64,000 nucleotides of DNA from Amycolatopsis sulphurea (GCF_002564045.1 NZ_PDJK01000002.1:2170001-2234000), one strand, 5' to 3'; positions 17,203 through 25,008 are shown, numbered from the stretch's first letter. Notes: generated by a model from the letters alone, not told the origin. Numbers and translations are program-made.

Positions 17203-17335
17203 GAGCGTGACCTGCTCTACAAGCCACGAGGGCACCATCCCGACCGCCACCTCCAGGCTCAGAACGAGGATGGCTGCAGCTTGACCCTGGCCGCCAACGC
17301 CGTGTGGCGTGGACGACGGAGTACTCAATGCGTCG
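17203..17335 (+). pseudogene. Decayed copy of the tnpA 3' region
   Basis: The sequence around GACCTGCTCTAC...CCAACGCCGTG...GTGGACG...GAGTACT resembles tnpA positions 15845-15963 base for base in several blocks, with substitutions and small gaps. No open frame remains. It lies directly downstream of the hydrolase gene, so the passenger sits between the intact tnpA end and this relic. Confidence 0.7.
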
Positions 17336-17484
17336 GCACCGGTCGTGATCGTGTACATCAGTCGTCGGCTGCTGCCACGGCGGCGGGTCGGGCGACCACA
17401 GCATTTCCGTGGGCCGCTCACCGCTGACATCACGGCTGTTACTGCCATGTCGTCGTGGAGGCCCCTTGGTGATCCACTCACCCC

Positions 17485-17617
17485 GTTCAACAATCGGTCG
17501 ATTACTGAACATCCGGCCGCCGTGGCGCCGCCGAGGCCTCCGTTCAGGTGGGGTGTTCAACAACTCGTTCAACAACATGTAGGCTCCACGCTCGTTGATG
17601 AACACGTTTGCTGAACG
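17485..17617. other. Putative res site for the Tn3 resolvase
   Basis: Repeated half-sites occur just upstream of tnpR: GTTCAACAA at 17485 and 17567, with a partial copy GTTCAACAACT at 17555, and inverted TTGATGAAC (17594) and TTGCTGAAC (17609). The 17485-17510 block is flanked by GTTCA and TGAAC. The location and inverted half-site pairs are those of serine-resolvase subsites that resolve cointegrates and autoregulate tnpR. Confidence 0.6.
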
Positions 17618-17631
17618 AATCGAGGGGCTTC

Positions 17632-18201
17632 GTGGCGCTGGTGGGGCTGGTGCGTGTCAGCACGAGCAAGCAGGAGACCGCGCGGCAGCACGACGCGCTC
17701 GACGGGCTGTGCGTGAAGGTGTTCGAGGAGAAGATCAGCGGCAAGCTCGCCGTCGACGCCCGGCCCGCGCTGACCGCCGCAGTCGACTACATGCGCCCCG
17801 GCGACATGCTCACCGTGCAGGAAGTCGACAGGCTCGGCCGTAACCTCCTCGAAGGCCTGCTCGTGCTCAACGACCTGTTCTCCCGCGGCATCGCAGTCAA
17901 GGTCCTCGAGGGGATCGCCGCCGGCGAACACCTCGAGCGCAGCCTCATCCTTGATTTGGCGCTTGCACTGGCCGAGGATCGCCGACGCGACATTGTCCGC
18001 AAAACCCGCAACGGCCTCGACTCCGCCCGCGCCCGCGGCCGCACCGGTGGCCGCCCCCGAGTCGTCGACGCCGACAAACGCCGCATCATCCTCGCCCGCC
18101 ACGCCGACGGCGAGTCCATCCGCACCATCGCCCGCGCCACCAAGCTGTCCGTCGGCACGGTCCACAACGTCCTCGCCGACCACCGCGCCGCCAACGACTG
18201 A
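17632..18201 (+). CDS. tnpR: Tn3 serine resolvase/invertase-family recombinase
   Basis: A 189-residue serine recombinase. The catalytic N-terminal domain starts VALVGLVRVSTSKQE (nucleophile Ser10), with the arginine-bearing VDRLGRNLLE segment. The C-terminal helix-turn-helix (SIRTIARATKLSVGTVHNVL) binds res. GTG at 17632 has AGGGG 5 nt upstream. The size is usual for Tn3 resolvases. The gene ends 16 bp before the right terminal repeat and its upstream region carries the res-like repeats. It resolves cointegrates formed by TnpA. Confidence 0.93.
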   Translation: MALVGLVRVSTSKQETARQHDALDGLCVKVFEEKISGKLAVDARPALTAAVDYMRPGDMLTVQEVDRLGRNLLEGLLVLNDLFSRGIAVKVLEGIAAGEHLERSLILDLALALAEDRRRDIVRKTRNGLDSARARGRTGGRPRVVDADKRRIILARHADGESIRTIARATKLSVGTVHNVLADHRAAND

Positions 18202-18217
18202 TCACCGCTGGTCAGGC

Positions 18218-18255
18218 ATATCCGCCCGATTTTCGGCGAGTACTACGGGGACCCC
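18218..18255 (-). repeat. Right terminal inverted repeat of the Tn3 transposon
   Basis: This is the 38-bp reverse-complement partner of 13055-13092, one mismatch. It is followed immediately by the CGTAA target duplicate at 18256-18260. Confidence 0.95.
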
Positions 18256-18267
18256 CGTAAGGTGGGC

Positions 18268-18746
18268 ATGACGCGGCAGCCGCTCAGGAAGGTGCGGATC
18301 GAGGTATTCACCTCGATCCGTTCGGCGACCGTCGGCCTCGGCAGGCTCAACATCCTGGTCGGCGCCAACGGTGCCGGCAAGACCAACTTCGTACAGGCAT
18401 TCGAGCTGCTGGGCCGGATCGTGAGCGGCGAACTCGGGCTCTTCACGGGGCTCAACGGCGGCGCGTCCGTATTGCTGAACAACGGTGTCACCCGGATCCG
18501 GCGTGCAACTGGCGGGCCTGCTCCGGCAAGCCGCGGTGCGCGGCCAGGTACTGGTCGCCACGCAATCGGTCACCCTGATGAACCAGTTCGAGGTCGACGA
18601 GCTGATCGTGGTCGCGCGCGTCCGAGTTCACCAGGCCGGACCTCGACTCGCTCAGCGCGTGGCTGGCGGAGTACTCGCTCGGGGAGCTGTGGGAGAAGAA
18701 TCTGCTCGGCGGCCGCCCGGTTCGTGAGGACACCGGCGGCGCATGA
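18268..18746 (+). pseudogene. AAA-ATPase (RecF/OLD-like, AAA_21) remnant with internal deletion and frameshift
   Basis: The N-terminal 75 residues are intact ATPase sequence: LGRLNILVGANGAGKTNFVQ carries the Walker A motif. From about 18490 the frame shifts into C-terminal ATPase sequence (LLRQAAVRGQVLVATQSVTL, the region after Walker B). It shifts again at about 18620 to a tail reading DSLSAWLAEYSLGELWEKN. The central half of the ATPase is missing. The start is 7 bp after the transposon target duplication. The end overlaps the DUF4276 remnant by ATGA, so the two were once an operon. Confidence 0.85.
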
Positions 18747-19374
18747 CATACCGGCGGTTGCACCTGCTCGGGGAAGGTCAGACCGAGGAAATCGTGGTCA
18801 GCACCGTCCTCGAGCCGCACCTGAGCCCAGACTGGATCGTCACGCACTCGATCGTGACGACCCGGCGTCCCGCGTCTGGCACGAAGCACCGTGGCGGAGT
18901 CAGCAGCTGGGCCAAGCTCGAGACCGCCCTCAGGCTTTGCTCCGCAACACGACCTCCACGTCCTCGGCACTTTGTTCGGCTACTACGCCTTTCCTTCGGA
19001 CGCCCCCGGAATGGACTCGGCCAACCAGAAGTGTCCGGCTCCAGGTCCAGCACGTCGAAGCTGCCCTGTCCGCGGCGATCGGAGATGCCCGGTTCGTCCC
19101 GCACCTGGTCCTGCACGAACTCGAAACGTGGGTCTTCGCCGCCGCTGAGCACTCGGTGAACTGACGGGATCGGCGAGCCTGACCAAGCGGCTCCGGGCAG
19201 ATGTGCTCGCCGCAGGGGGCGTTGAGCCGGTGAACGACAGTCCGGCAACTGCCCCGTCGAAGCGACTCACGAGATACCGCGATCGGTACTCCAAGACAAA
19301 CTGACGGCCCGCTTGCCATTTCTGAACTCGGCATTGCCGAGCTCCGCGCGCAATGCCCGCACCCAGACGAATAG
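18743..19374 (+). pseudogene. DUF4276 (Toprim-like) protein remnant, multiply frameshifted
   Basis: The opening MTYRRLHLLGEGQTEEIV is the DUF4276 start, whose conserved Glu belongs to a Toprim-like metal site. Family sequence then continues through three other frames: LHVLGTLFGYYAFPSDAPG (about 18960), VPHLVLHELETWVFAA (about 19100), and a tail ending LAISELGIAELRAQCPH (to 19374). At least three frame breaks make it non-functional. DUF4276 next to an AAA_21 ATPase is a pair seen in defence-like loci; here both are dead. Its 3' end is overlapped by the opposite-strand gene at 19267-20040. Confidence 0.8.
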
Positions 19375-20040
19375 CTGATCGAACTCGCGGACCGCGCACC
19401 AGCTGCGCTGACCCCCGCCCGAAACCAACCCCCTGGTGAGTACTTCCCCACCAAGGGTCAAGCACTCACCCCCCCCCCGCTCTTTTCGGAGGTCACCCAG
19501 GAGCCGGGAGTCGGCTGTGAGCGGAGCAGCACCCGCTACGTCGGCGAGCAGCTTCGCGACCTGGAGCAGACCGAGCCGCATCTGCTCGATCTCGCCACGC
19601 AGTTTTTCGATTTCCGGCCAGGCGTTCTCGTGGGCGATGGGCGAGACGCCGTCGGGACGGCTCTCCTCCCACGCGCCGAGGAGCGGGTGCCAGTGTGCGA
19701 GAAGTGGCCGCACCGCCGCATTCAGCACGGTGAGGGCCAGCTTCCCGAAGGTGATCTTGTCGGCAGCGGAAGGCGGCGAGACGTCGGGGCCGTACGTGCC
19801 CAGGATTCTGCGAGTGGTGGCGAACAGCGTGTACAGACTGCTCAGCGCTTCCCTCGCCAACCCCTCGTCCCGGCCGAGCGGGACCACGGAAATGCGCGTG
19901 GCCAGTTCGACGTACAGCTCCCAGGACGCCTTGGCCTCCACCTGCTGAGGCGCCCAGGAACCGCTGATCTCGCCGACGAACGGCAGTTTCAGCTTGACCC
20001 CGACCTCGCGCGGCCGCACTCTCCGCCAGCGCCGCCCCAT
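19267..20040 (-). CDS. Hypothetical protein with TIR-STAND-associated helical domain; C-terminus doubtful
   Basis: Residues 1-35 are a basic and hydrophobic lead-in. Residues about 40-180 form a helical domain with the signature VRPLLAHWHP (110-119). The same domain occurs in the adjacent 147-residue protein and at the C-terminus of the TIR-STAND protein opposite. A run of ten G (coding strand) follows codon 187. Beyond it, the remaining 70 residues are antisense to the DUF4276 relic and look non-native. One G fewer would give a stop within five codons. The true protein is therefore probably about 190 residues. The start overlaps the upstream stop as TGATG, so the two are coupled. Confidence 0.65.
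   Translation of the reverse strand: MGRRWRRVRPREVGVKLKLPFVGEISGSWAPQQVEAKASWELYVELATRISVVPLGRDEGLAREALSSLYTLFATTRRILGTYGPDVSPPSAADKITFGKLALTVLNAAVRPLLAHWHPLLGAWEESRPDGVSPIAHENAWPEIEKLRGEIEQMRLGLLQVAKLLADVAGAAPLTADSRLLGDLRKERGGGECLTLGGEVLTRGLVSGGGQRSWCAVREFDQLFVWVRALRAELGNAEFRNGKRAVSLSWSTDRGIS
19469..19478. repeat. Homopolymer run of ten C (G on coding strand)
   Basis: A ten-base homopolymer lies inside the 3' part of the leftward gene at 19267-20040. Slippage by one base changes its C-terminus: the current phase reads on for 70 codons, while one G fewer meets TGA shortly after. It could be a phase-variable switch or an assembly artefact. Confidence 0.8.
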
Positions 20041-20483
20041 CAGCGCACGCCCGCGAGCAGGGAGCCCGCGCCGGCCAGCGTGGCAAGCCGTTCGGCCACG
20101 TCGCGGAGGAGGATCTGCAGGTCGGCCAGCTCGGCACGCAGCTGCGCGGCCTGGTCCCACTCCCGCTCGTGGGCGAGCGTCGGCACCCCGGGTGGCCGAA
20201 GCTCGGCATGAGCCTGCAGCCGGGGATGCCACTTGACCAGGAATGGCCGCAATCCGTCGTTCAACAGCCCGACGACCACGGTGTGCGCCGAATCCGCGGT
20301 CAGGGACGGCGGTGCCGGGTACTTGGTCAGCGCCTCGCGAGCGCCGTCGAAAACCTGGTGCAGGCTGTCGAGTGCCTCCTCCAGCAGCCCCTCGTCCGGG
20401 CCCAGCCGCACGGCCGCGATCCGGCTGGCCAGCGCCACATGCATCTCCCAGGCAAGGGATCGCTCACCGCTCATGTCCGGCAT
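20040..20483 (-). CDS. Hypothetical protein consisting of the TIR-STAND-associated helical domain
   Basis: A 147-residue, all-helical protein with the signature LRPFLVKWHP (78-87), followed by LRPPGVPTLAHEREWDQAA. Both segments match the C-terminal domain of the divergent TIR-STAND protein (LRPFLTKWHP, then LQPPGVGRFDHERNWDRYA). A glutamate-rich helix pair precedes the signature in all three proteins. ATG at 20483 is used; ATG at 20474 is the alternative. It is first in a two-gene operon, 49 bp from the TIR-STAND start in the opposite direction. It may be a regulatory or sensor partner of the STAND protein (inference). Confidence 0.72.
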   Translation of the reverse strand: MPDMSGERSLAWEMHVALASRIAAVRLGPDEGLLEEALDSLHQVFDGAREALTKYPAPPSLTADSAHTVVVGLLNDGLRPFLVKWHPRLQAHAELRPPGVPTLAHEREWDQAAQLRAELADLQILLRDVAERLATLAGAGSLLAGVR

Positions 20484-20532
20484 TCTAGGCTCCGGAGACG
20501 CTGCCACCACAGCACCGACCGAAGGGGAACCG

Positions 20533-22254
20533 ATGCCGGACGTGTTCATCAGCTACGACCGCACCGACGCGCCGATGGTGGAGCGCCTCGGCGAGCGGTT
20601 GGTGAACGCCGGGCTGGAAGTCTTCCTGGACACCGAGGCGATCCGCCCGTTCGAATCCATTTCGGACCGAGTACGCCGGAGTCTCGCCGCGTCCAGCACC
20701 CTGCTCGCCTACTACAGCCGCAGTTACGGCTCCCGGCGCGCCTGCCAGGAGGAGTTCACCACGGCGTGGCTGGCCGGCGCCGAGCACGTACTGGTGGTGA
20801 ACCCGGAGCCGGGCATCGAACACCTTGCGCCGCGCGAAATCCTCGACTACCTGCTGCCCGGGCACCCGGCGACCGAGTACGCGCTGACGAGGTTGGTCGA
20901 CGCGGTGCGTGCGCGGCTCGCCGCCGTCCCGGACGTGATCGGGTTGGAGCCGGAGCCGCAGCGACTGGTGTCCGCACCCACGAAATTCACCGGGCGGTGG
21001 ACGGAGCTGTGGCAGCTGCATTCAGTCCTGCACAACGGTGGGATCGCCGTGGTCCACGGGGTGCACGACAGCGGCAAGACCACGCTCGCCCACGCCTATG
21101 TGCAGCAGTTCGGCCGTGCCTACGGGCGGATCTTCGTCGGCGACGCGATGGCCGCGGTCCCCGGTGATCTCGTCGTGCTCGATGACGTGAACGAGCTGCC
21201 GGGCAAGCTCCCGCGCGGCGTGGCATGCCTGCTGCTGACGCGCGATGCTCACCTTGCGGAGTATGGCATCGGCATCGAACTGACCGATCTGCGCGAGGAC
21301 GAACTGGACCTCGACCTCGCGTTGCGAGAGGCGGCGGAAGGCAGTGTCGGCCTCGCAGTCCGGCTGGCGGAACAGTTCTCCGGCAGTCCGGAATCCGTTC
21401 TCGATCGGCTCTACCAGCTCGAATCCCCGCTCCTCGATCCACTCACCGAACGGATTCCGCCCGCGGTCTCCCGGTTGGGTGAAGAAGCCTGGGACGTGGC
21501 CCGGATCCTGGCCGCGGTCGCCCCTGTTCCGTTGACCTGGAAAGTGCTCGCGGAGGTCCTGTTCGAGGCGGGTGGACCGGGCGCGGCCGAGCTGTTCACC
21601 TCCACCAACGACCGGATCGAGGAACTGCTCGCCACCGGCGTGCTGATCAGCGACAACGTCGGCGAACTCGTCCTGCCCCGCGCCTTCGCGCTCGCGCTGC
21701 GAAAGGCGGAGCCGCGACCGGCCCGCGCGGAGCAGCTGCGGGAGATCACCCTGCGGCTGCTGACAAAACGAGCCCGGCCGCGGCAAGCGGTCGTGCCGGT
21801 GCGGCGCCGTTCGGAGCTGGACGAGCAGGAACGCAAGGCCGCGCACCGGATTCTCAACGAACTCACCAGCCGGACCGCGATCCAGCCGCCGCCGGAGGAC
21901 CATTCGGGCCTGTTGCGTGCCGCGCTCTCCTCGTTGCACGAGCTGATCGACCGGCTCCGCCTGATCACCGACCAGGTCGATCAGGACGCACTCCGCCCCT
22001 CCACCCGGATACGCCCCGGCCTGAGCACCGTGATCGGGCACCTGCGAGAGGGCCTCCTGCGGCCATTCCTGACCAAATGGCATCCCGCGCTCGACAACTA
22101 CTACGACCTTCAGCCACCCGGGGTGGGCAGGTTCGACCACGAACGCAACTGGGACCGGTACGCCGAACTCCAGACGGATTTCGGCAAGCTGCGTTCGTCG
22201 ATCTCCGAAGTCGCCGACGAACTGACTGTGCTCAGCGGGAATCCGTTGCGGTGA
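20533..22254 (+). CDS. TIR-STAND NTPase with C-terminal domain shared by neighbouring genes
   Basis: A 573-residue multidomain protein. Residues 1-130 are a TIR domain (DVFISYDRTDA; ACQEEF, whose Glu74 matches the catalytic Glu of NAD-cleaving TIRs). Residues 165-330 are a STAND/NB-ARC-like ATPase with Walker A GVHDSGKTT (176-184) and Walker B LVVLDDV (213-219). A winged-helix-like region spans about 340-440. Residues 460-573 are a helical domain with LRPFLTKWHP. TIR domains in bacterial immunity cleave NAD+ or make cyclic nucleotides once a STAND module oligomerises. No LRR, TPR or WD sensor is present, so the C-terminal domain may sense. AGGGG precedes ATG 20533. Confidence 0.88.
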   Translation: MPDVFISYDRTDAPMVERLGERLVNAGLEVFLDTEAIRPFESISDRVRRSLAASSTLLAYYSRSYGSRRACQEEFTTAWLAGAEHVLVVNPEPGIEHLAPREILDYLLPGHPATEYALTRLVDAVRARLAAVPDVIGLEPEPQRLVSAPTKFTGRWTELWQLHSVLHNGGIAVVHGVHDSGKTTLAHAYVQQFGRAYGRIFVGDAMAAVPGDLVVLDDVNELPGKLPRGVACLLLTRDAHLAEYGIGIELTDLREDELDLDLALREAAEGSVGLAVRLAEQFSGSPESVLDRLYQLESPLLDPLTERIPPAVSRLGEEAWDVARILAAVAPVPLTWKVLAEVLFEAGGPGAAELFTSTNDRIEELLATGVLISDNVGELVLPRAFALALRKAEPRPARAEQLREITLRLLTKRARPRQAVVPVRRRSELDEQERKAAHRILNELTSRTAIQPPPEDHSGLLRAALSSLHELIDRLRLITDQVDQDALRPSTRIRPGLSTVIGHLREGLLRPFLTKWHPALDNYYDLQPPGVGRFDHERNWDRYAELQTDFGKLRSSISEVADELTVLSGNPLR

Positions 22255-22322
22255 ACGGCCAAACCGCGCCGGCCAGACCGGGAGCTGGTACCGGCCACCG
22301 ACATTGAACGCACCAAGGCGGC

Positions 22323-22540
22323 GTGCGCACCGCGTTCGACCGGCTCGTGACCGGGTTCTTCGCCGACGTCCGCGCGTTCAAGTCCTATGTGGATTGGGCG
22401 TTCGAGTTCAGCGATCGGCTGCTGATCGACGCGACCACCGGCCGCAACCGCTCGGCGATCACGTCGACATGCGCGCAAAGGTTCCGGAGTTCGTCCCGGC
22501 CGTGGAACGCGCCCTGCCGAGAGCCAAGCAGAAGCTCTGA
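22323..22540 (+). pseudogene. Possible frameshifted small hypothetical gene
   Basis: From GTG 22323 the frame reads a plausible amphipathic protein (RTAFDRLVTGFFADVRAFKS and so on) for about 45 codons, then turns into Ser/Arg-rich noise. The neighbouring frame continues with HVDMRAKVPEFVPAVERALP and a stop at 22540. This fits one indel near 22440. No ribosome-binding site is clear and no family is recognised. Confidence 0.3.
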
Positions 22541-22726
22541 CCCCGGCGGTGACTCACAGCCCGCCTGGCACGTGCTCAACGCCCGCCACCAGCCGACCCG
22601 GCACGACGTGCTCATCCGGCTTCTCGTCGCCTCGCCTTGATCCACAAGGCCCGGCGAAGCTGTCACCGATCGCAGACACTGTGATACCGTCCGTACTGTT
22701 CGTCGAGAAGGCTGGGGAGGGCTTTC

Positions 22727-23206
22727 ATGACTGATGACGGCGTCGAGCGCGTCCGGCACCTACCCGCAGACATGCAGGGCCCACTGGTCCCGGGGTACAG
22801 GTACGTCCGGGACAAAACACCGGAGCAGGCCGCGAAGGAAGCCGCCGACGCTCAGGCGAAAGCCAACGAGGGCATGTCAACCGGAGGCGGCGGGTACCGG
22901 CTGACCCCGGAACTGCTCAAAGAGGTCGTCACCGAGATCGCCGACATCCTGCACTGGATCAACGCCGACGTCAGGCCACACGCGCTGGCACTGCGTTCCT
23001 TCAAGCCCATGGGCGACGAAGTCGCCAGCATCGGCTACGTGGAGGACGCCAACGCAGCCGGCCAGTCCTACAACAACTACCTCAACTCCGTCGTTGTCGA
23101 GTTGACGCGCCAGAGGGACGCCTTTCACCAGGCCCTGGATACTTACCAGAAGCAAGAGCACCAGGCCGCCGACCACCTGAAAGGCCTCCGACCCCACGAT
23201 GACTAA
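22727..23206 (+). CDS. ESX-like helical protein, cassette copy 1
   Basis: A 159-residue, mostly helical protein with a YVRDKTPEQAAKEAADAQA helix, a Gly-rich hinge (STGGGGYRLTPE) and a long C-terminal helix pair. The size and helix-hinge-helix layout resemble WXG100/PE-like type VII secretion partners, but there is no WXG motif. SD GGGGAGGG lies upstream of ATG 22727. It is first in an operon, overlapping the lipoprotein gene by 8 nt. A close paralogue is at 24529-25008. Function unknown; the ESX link is by neighbours (WXG substrate and EspG). Confidence 0.65.
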   Translation: MTDDGVERVRHLPADMQGPLVPGYRYVRDKTPEQAAKEAADAQAKANEGMSTGGGGYRLTPELLKEVVTEIADILHWINADVRPHALALRSFKPMGDEVASIGYVEDANAAGQSYNNYLNSVVVELTRQRDAFHQALDTYQKQEHQAADHLKGLRPHDD

Positions 23207-23819
23207 CCGTCACACCGTCACAGCCAGTCTCGCCGCAGCCACTGTCCTCCTGACCGGGTGCGCGAGCGAGCCCGGTAACGCCGCCCCAGCGTCCCCAGCG
23301 CCACCGACCTCCACCGGGCTTCCTTTCGGCGCACCGCCGGTACCCGCTCCGCTCGACCCTGCGCCGCTGAAGAAGGCACCGTGCGACGCGATGACCGCAG
23401 ACCAGGTCGCCAGCCTTGGCGCACCACTCAAGAACGCAAGGTCAAAGCCCGCGGACCCAACCGGACCCGCCTGCAGCTGGACCTTCGACTACGAAGACGA
23501 CATCTCGGCAGTAACCGGGGCAGTATTCACCGCGGACCCCACCCACGGCGGAATCAGCGGCCTCTACGGCCAGAAACAGTTCAACGGGCTTACTCGGTTC
23601 GAGCCTTTCTCCGCCAACGGCTACCCAGGCGTGATCTACGATGCGGCAACCAACTCCATGCCAGGAAACTGCGCCCTGGCAGTCGGTCTCCGCGACGACC
23701 TCACCTACACCATCAGCGTGGGCCTCGATGTCCTCAAGCATCCTTTCGCCGAAGGCTGCGAACTGGGCAAAAAGGTCGCCGGATACGTAATCCAGTATCT
23801 CCAGAAGGGGGGCCATTGA
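23199..23819 (+). CDS. DUF3558-family lipoprotein, cassette copy 1
   Basis: A 206-residue lipoprotein. An N-terminal signal with lipobox LLTGC (about residue 21) precedes a Pro/Ser-rich linker. The DUF3558 domain carries paired cysteines (PCDAMTADQVASLG, PACSWTF) and the C-terminal EGCELGKKVAGYV. DUF3558 lipoproteins are anchored on the outer face of the membrane in Pseudonocardiaceae and mycobacteria; their role is unknown. It overlaps both neighbours (8 nt upstream, TGATG downstream), so all three genes are translationally coupled. Copy 2 is at 25001-25621. Confidence 0.85.
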   Translation: MTNRHTVTASLAAATVLLTGCASEPGNAAPASPAPPTSTGLPFGAPPVPAPLDPAPLKKAPCDAMTADQVASLGAPLKNARSKPADPTGPACSWTFDYEDDISAVTGAVFTADPTHGGISGLYGQKQFNGLTRFEPFSANGYPGVIYDAATNSMPGNCALAVGLRDDLTYTISVGLDVLKHPFAEGCELGKKVAGYVIQYLQKGGH

Positions 23820-24025
23820 TGCCGGACGGCTACACCGGCGCAGATGTCTACACCCGGATGCACCGCTACGGCGGCAATACGACCTCCCTGGACAACGACC
23901 AACAGGCGGCCGATGCGCTCAAGTCGGCCCATGAAACCCACGAAGGGCCGTATCGGTCCACGCCGATTGAGGAGACCAGGTTTGCGTACACCACGATGGT
24001 GTCCTGGTACCTGTGCTCGGCGTGA
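23819..24025 (+). pseudogene. Truncated 5' end of WXG/Gly-rich ESX substrate gene
   Basis: The first 40 codons (MPDGYTGADVYTRMHRYGGN onwards) match the intact gene at 25621-26886. At 23941 homology stops, and the frame runs 28 codons into antisense sortase sequence before TGA. The WXG motif and the whole Gly-rich region are lost, so the product should be non-functional. Confidence 0.85.
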
Positions 24026-24462
24026 TCGAACACGCCACCGCAGGTGATCAACCGCAGCTGTGGTTTGTCCGTGTTGCTGAAGACCGCCTGGGTCGGGAGT
24101 GTCCTTGCGAACCTGATCCTTGTGGTCGACAACGAACTTCAGCTTCTTGCCGTCGCTGCGCTCGACGCCGACGCGGACGCCCTTGAGCCTGGAGAAAACG
24201 CCCGGCTGGTGGTTGCCGTCCACATGCCCGAGCACGATCGCCGGACCCACTTCGCCGGGGGCCGGGGAAAGCCGGTACCAGGCGGCCTGCGTCGGCGTTT
24301 TCACCGAGGGCACGGAAATCTGGCTGTCCTTGCCGGGCAGCACGGTGATTCGCGAGGATTTGGCGCCGATTCCGGGGATCTCCACCGAGGTCGGCCGCAA
24401 ACCGGCGAACGGCTTCACGACCGGCACCGAGGTGCTGGACGGCGCCGGATCGTCGACGAATC
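23940..24462 (-). pseudogene. Class F sortase fragment, reversed, frameshifted, lacking its N-terminus
   Basis: On the minus strand the sequence reads as class F sortase: TSVEIPGIGAKSSRI, VLGHVDGNHQPGVFSRL (catalytic His) and, after a one-base shift near 24100, FSNTDKPQLRLITCGGVFD (catalytic Cys) and HRYQDTIVVYANLV (Arg). The N-terminal membrane anchor is missing at 24462 and the C-terminus ends at the 23940 junction. It lies exactly between the two cassette copies, in the opposite orientation. Confidence 0.82.
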
Positions 24463-24528
24463 TGTCACCCATTGCAGACACTGTGATACCGTCCGTACTG
24501 TTCGTCGAGAAGGCTGGGGAGGGCTTTC

Positions 24529-25008
24529 ATGACTGATGACGCCGTCGAGCGCGTCCGGCACCTACCCGCAGACATGCAAGGCCCACTGGCACCGGGGTAC
24601 AAGTACGTCCGGGACAAAACACCGGAGCAGGCCGCGAAGGAAGCCGCCGACGCTCAGGCGCAGGCCAACGAGGGCATGTCCAGCGGAGGCGGCGGATACC
24701 GGCTGACTCCGGAACTGCTCAAGGAGATCGTCACCGAGATCGACGACATCCTCGACTGGATCAAGACCGACGTCAGACCACAGGCGCGGCAACTCACCTC
24801 CTTCAAGCCGATGGGTGATGAAGTCGCCAGCATCGCCTACGTGCAAGACGCCAACGCCGCCGGCCAGTCCTACAGCAACTATCTCAACTCAGTCGTTGCA
24901 GAGTTGATGCGCCAGAGGGATGCCTTTCAGCAGGCCCTGGATACTTACCAGAAGCAAGAAGCCCAGGCCGCCGACCATCTGAAAGGCTTCCGTCCCCAAG
25001 ATGACTAG
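24529..25008 (+). CDS. ESX-like helical protein, cassette copy 2
   Basis: A 159-residue paralogue of the protein at 22727-23206 with the same layout: a helical lead with QGPLAPGYKYVRDKTPEQA, a Gly-rich hinge and a long C-terminal helical region with DTYQKQEAQAADHLKG. Changes cluster in the middle (for example DDILDWIKTDVRPQ against ADILHWINADVRPH), which may reflect different partners. It overlaps the following lipoprotein gene by 8 nt and heads the intact operon with the WXG substrate and EspG-like genes. Confidence 0.65.
   Translation: MTDDAVERVRHLPADMQGPLAPGYKYVRDKTPEQAAKEAADAQAQANEGMSSGGGGYRLTPELLKEIVTEIDDILDWIKTDVRPQARQLTSFKPMGDEVASIAYVQDANAAGQSYSNYLNSVVAELMRQRDAFQQALDTYQKQEAQAADHLKGFRPQDD

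Larger units (their letters stand above)
13055..18255. mobile_element. Complete Tn3-family transposon, 5,201 bp, with 38-bp TIRs and CGTAA target duplication
   Basis: The left terminal inverted repeat is 13055-13092 and the right is 18218-18255. Read inwards, the two 38-mers differ only at position 7 (G versus C). The 5 bases outside each end are identical (CGTAA at 13050-13054 and at 18256-18260), the 5-bp duplication expected for Tn3 transposition. Inside lie tnpA, an alpha/beta-hydrolase passenger, a decayed tnpA 3' copy, a res-like site and tnpR, all rightward. Intact ends, target duplication and genes argue for a recent insertion. Confidence 0.97.
22660..23940 (+). repeat. Copy 1 of a 1,281-bp directly repeated cassette
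   Basis: The sequence from CTGTCACC at 22660 to GAAACCC at 23940 matches 24462-25742 at a constant offset of 1,802 bases with scattered substitutions. It includes the upstream region, two complete genes and the first 40 codons of a third. Confidence 0.92.

Noticed and set aside
22255..22659. Continuation of the TIR-STAND operon
   Set aside because: No intact frame with a ribosome-binding site follows; only one frameshifted low-confidence remnant was kept.
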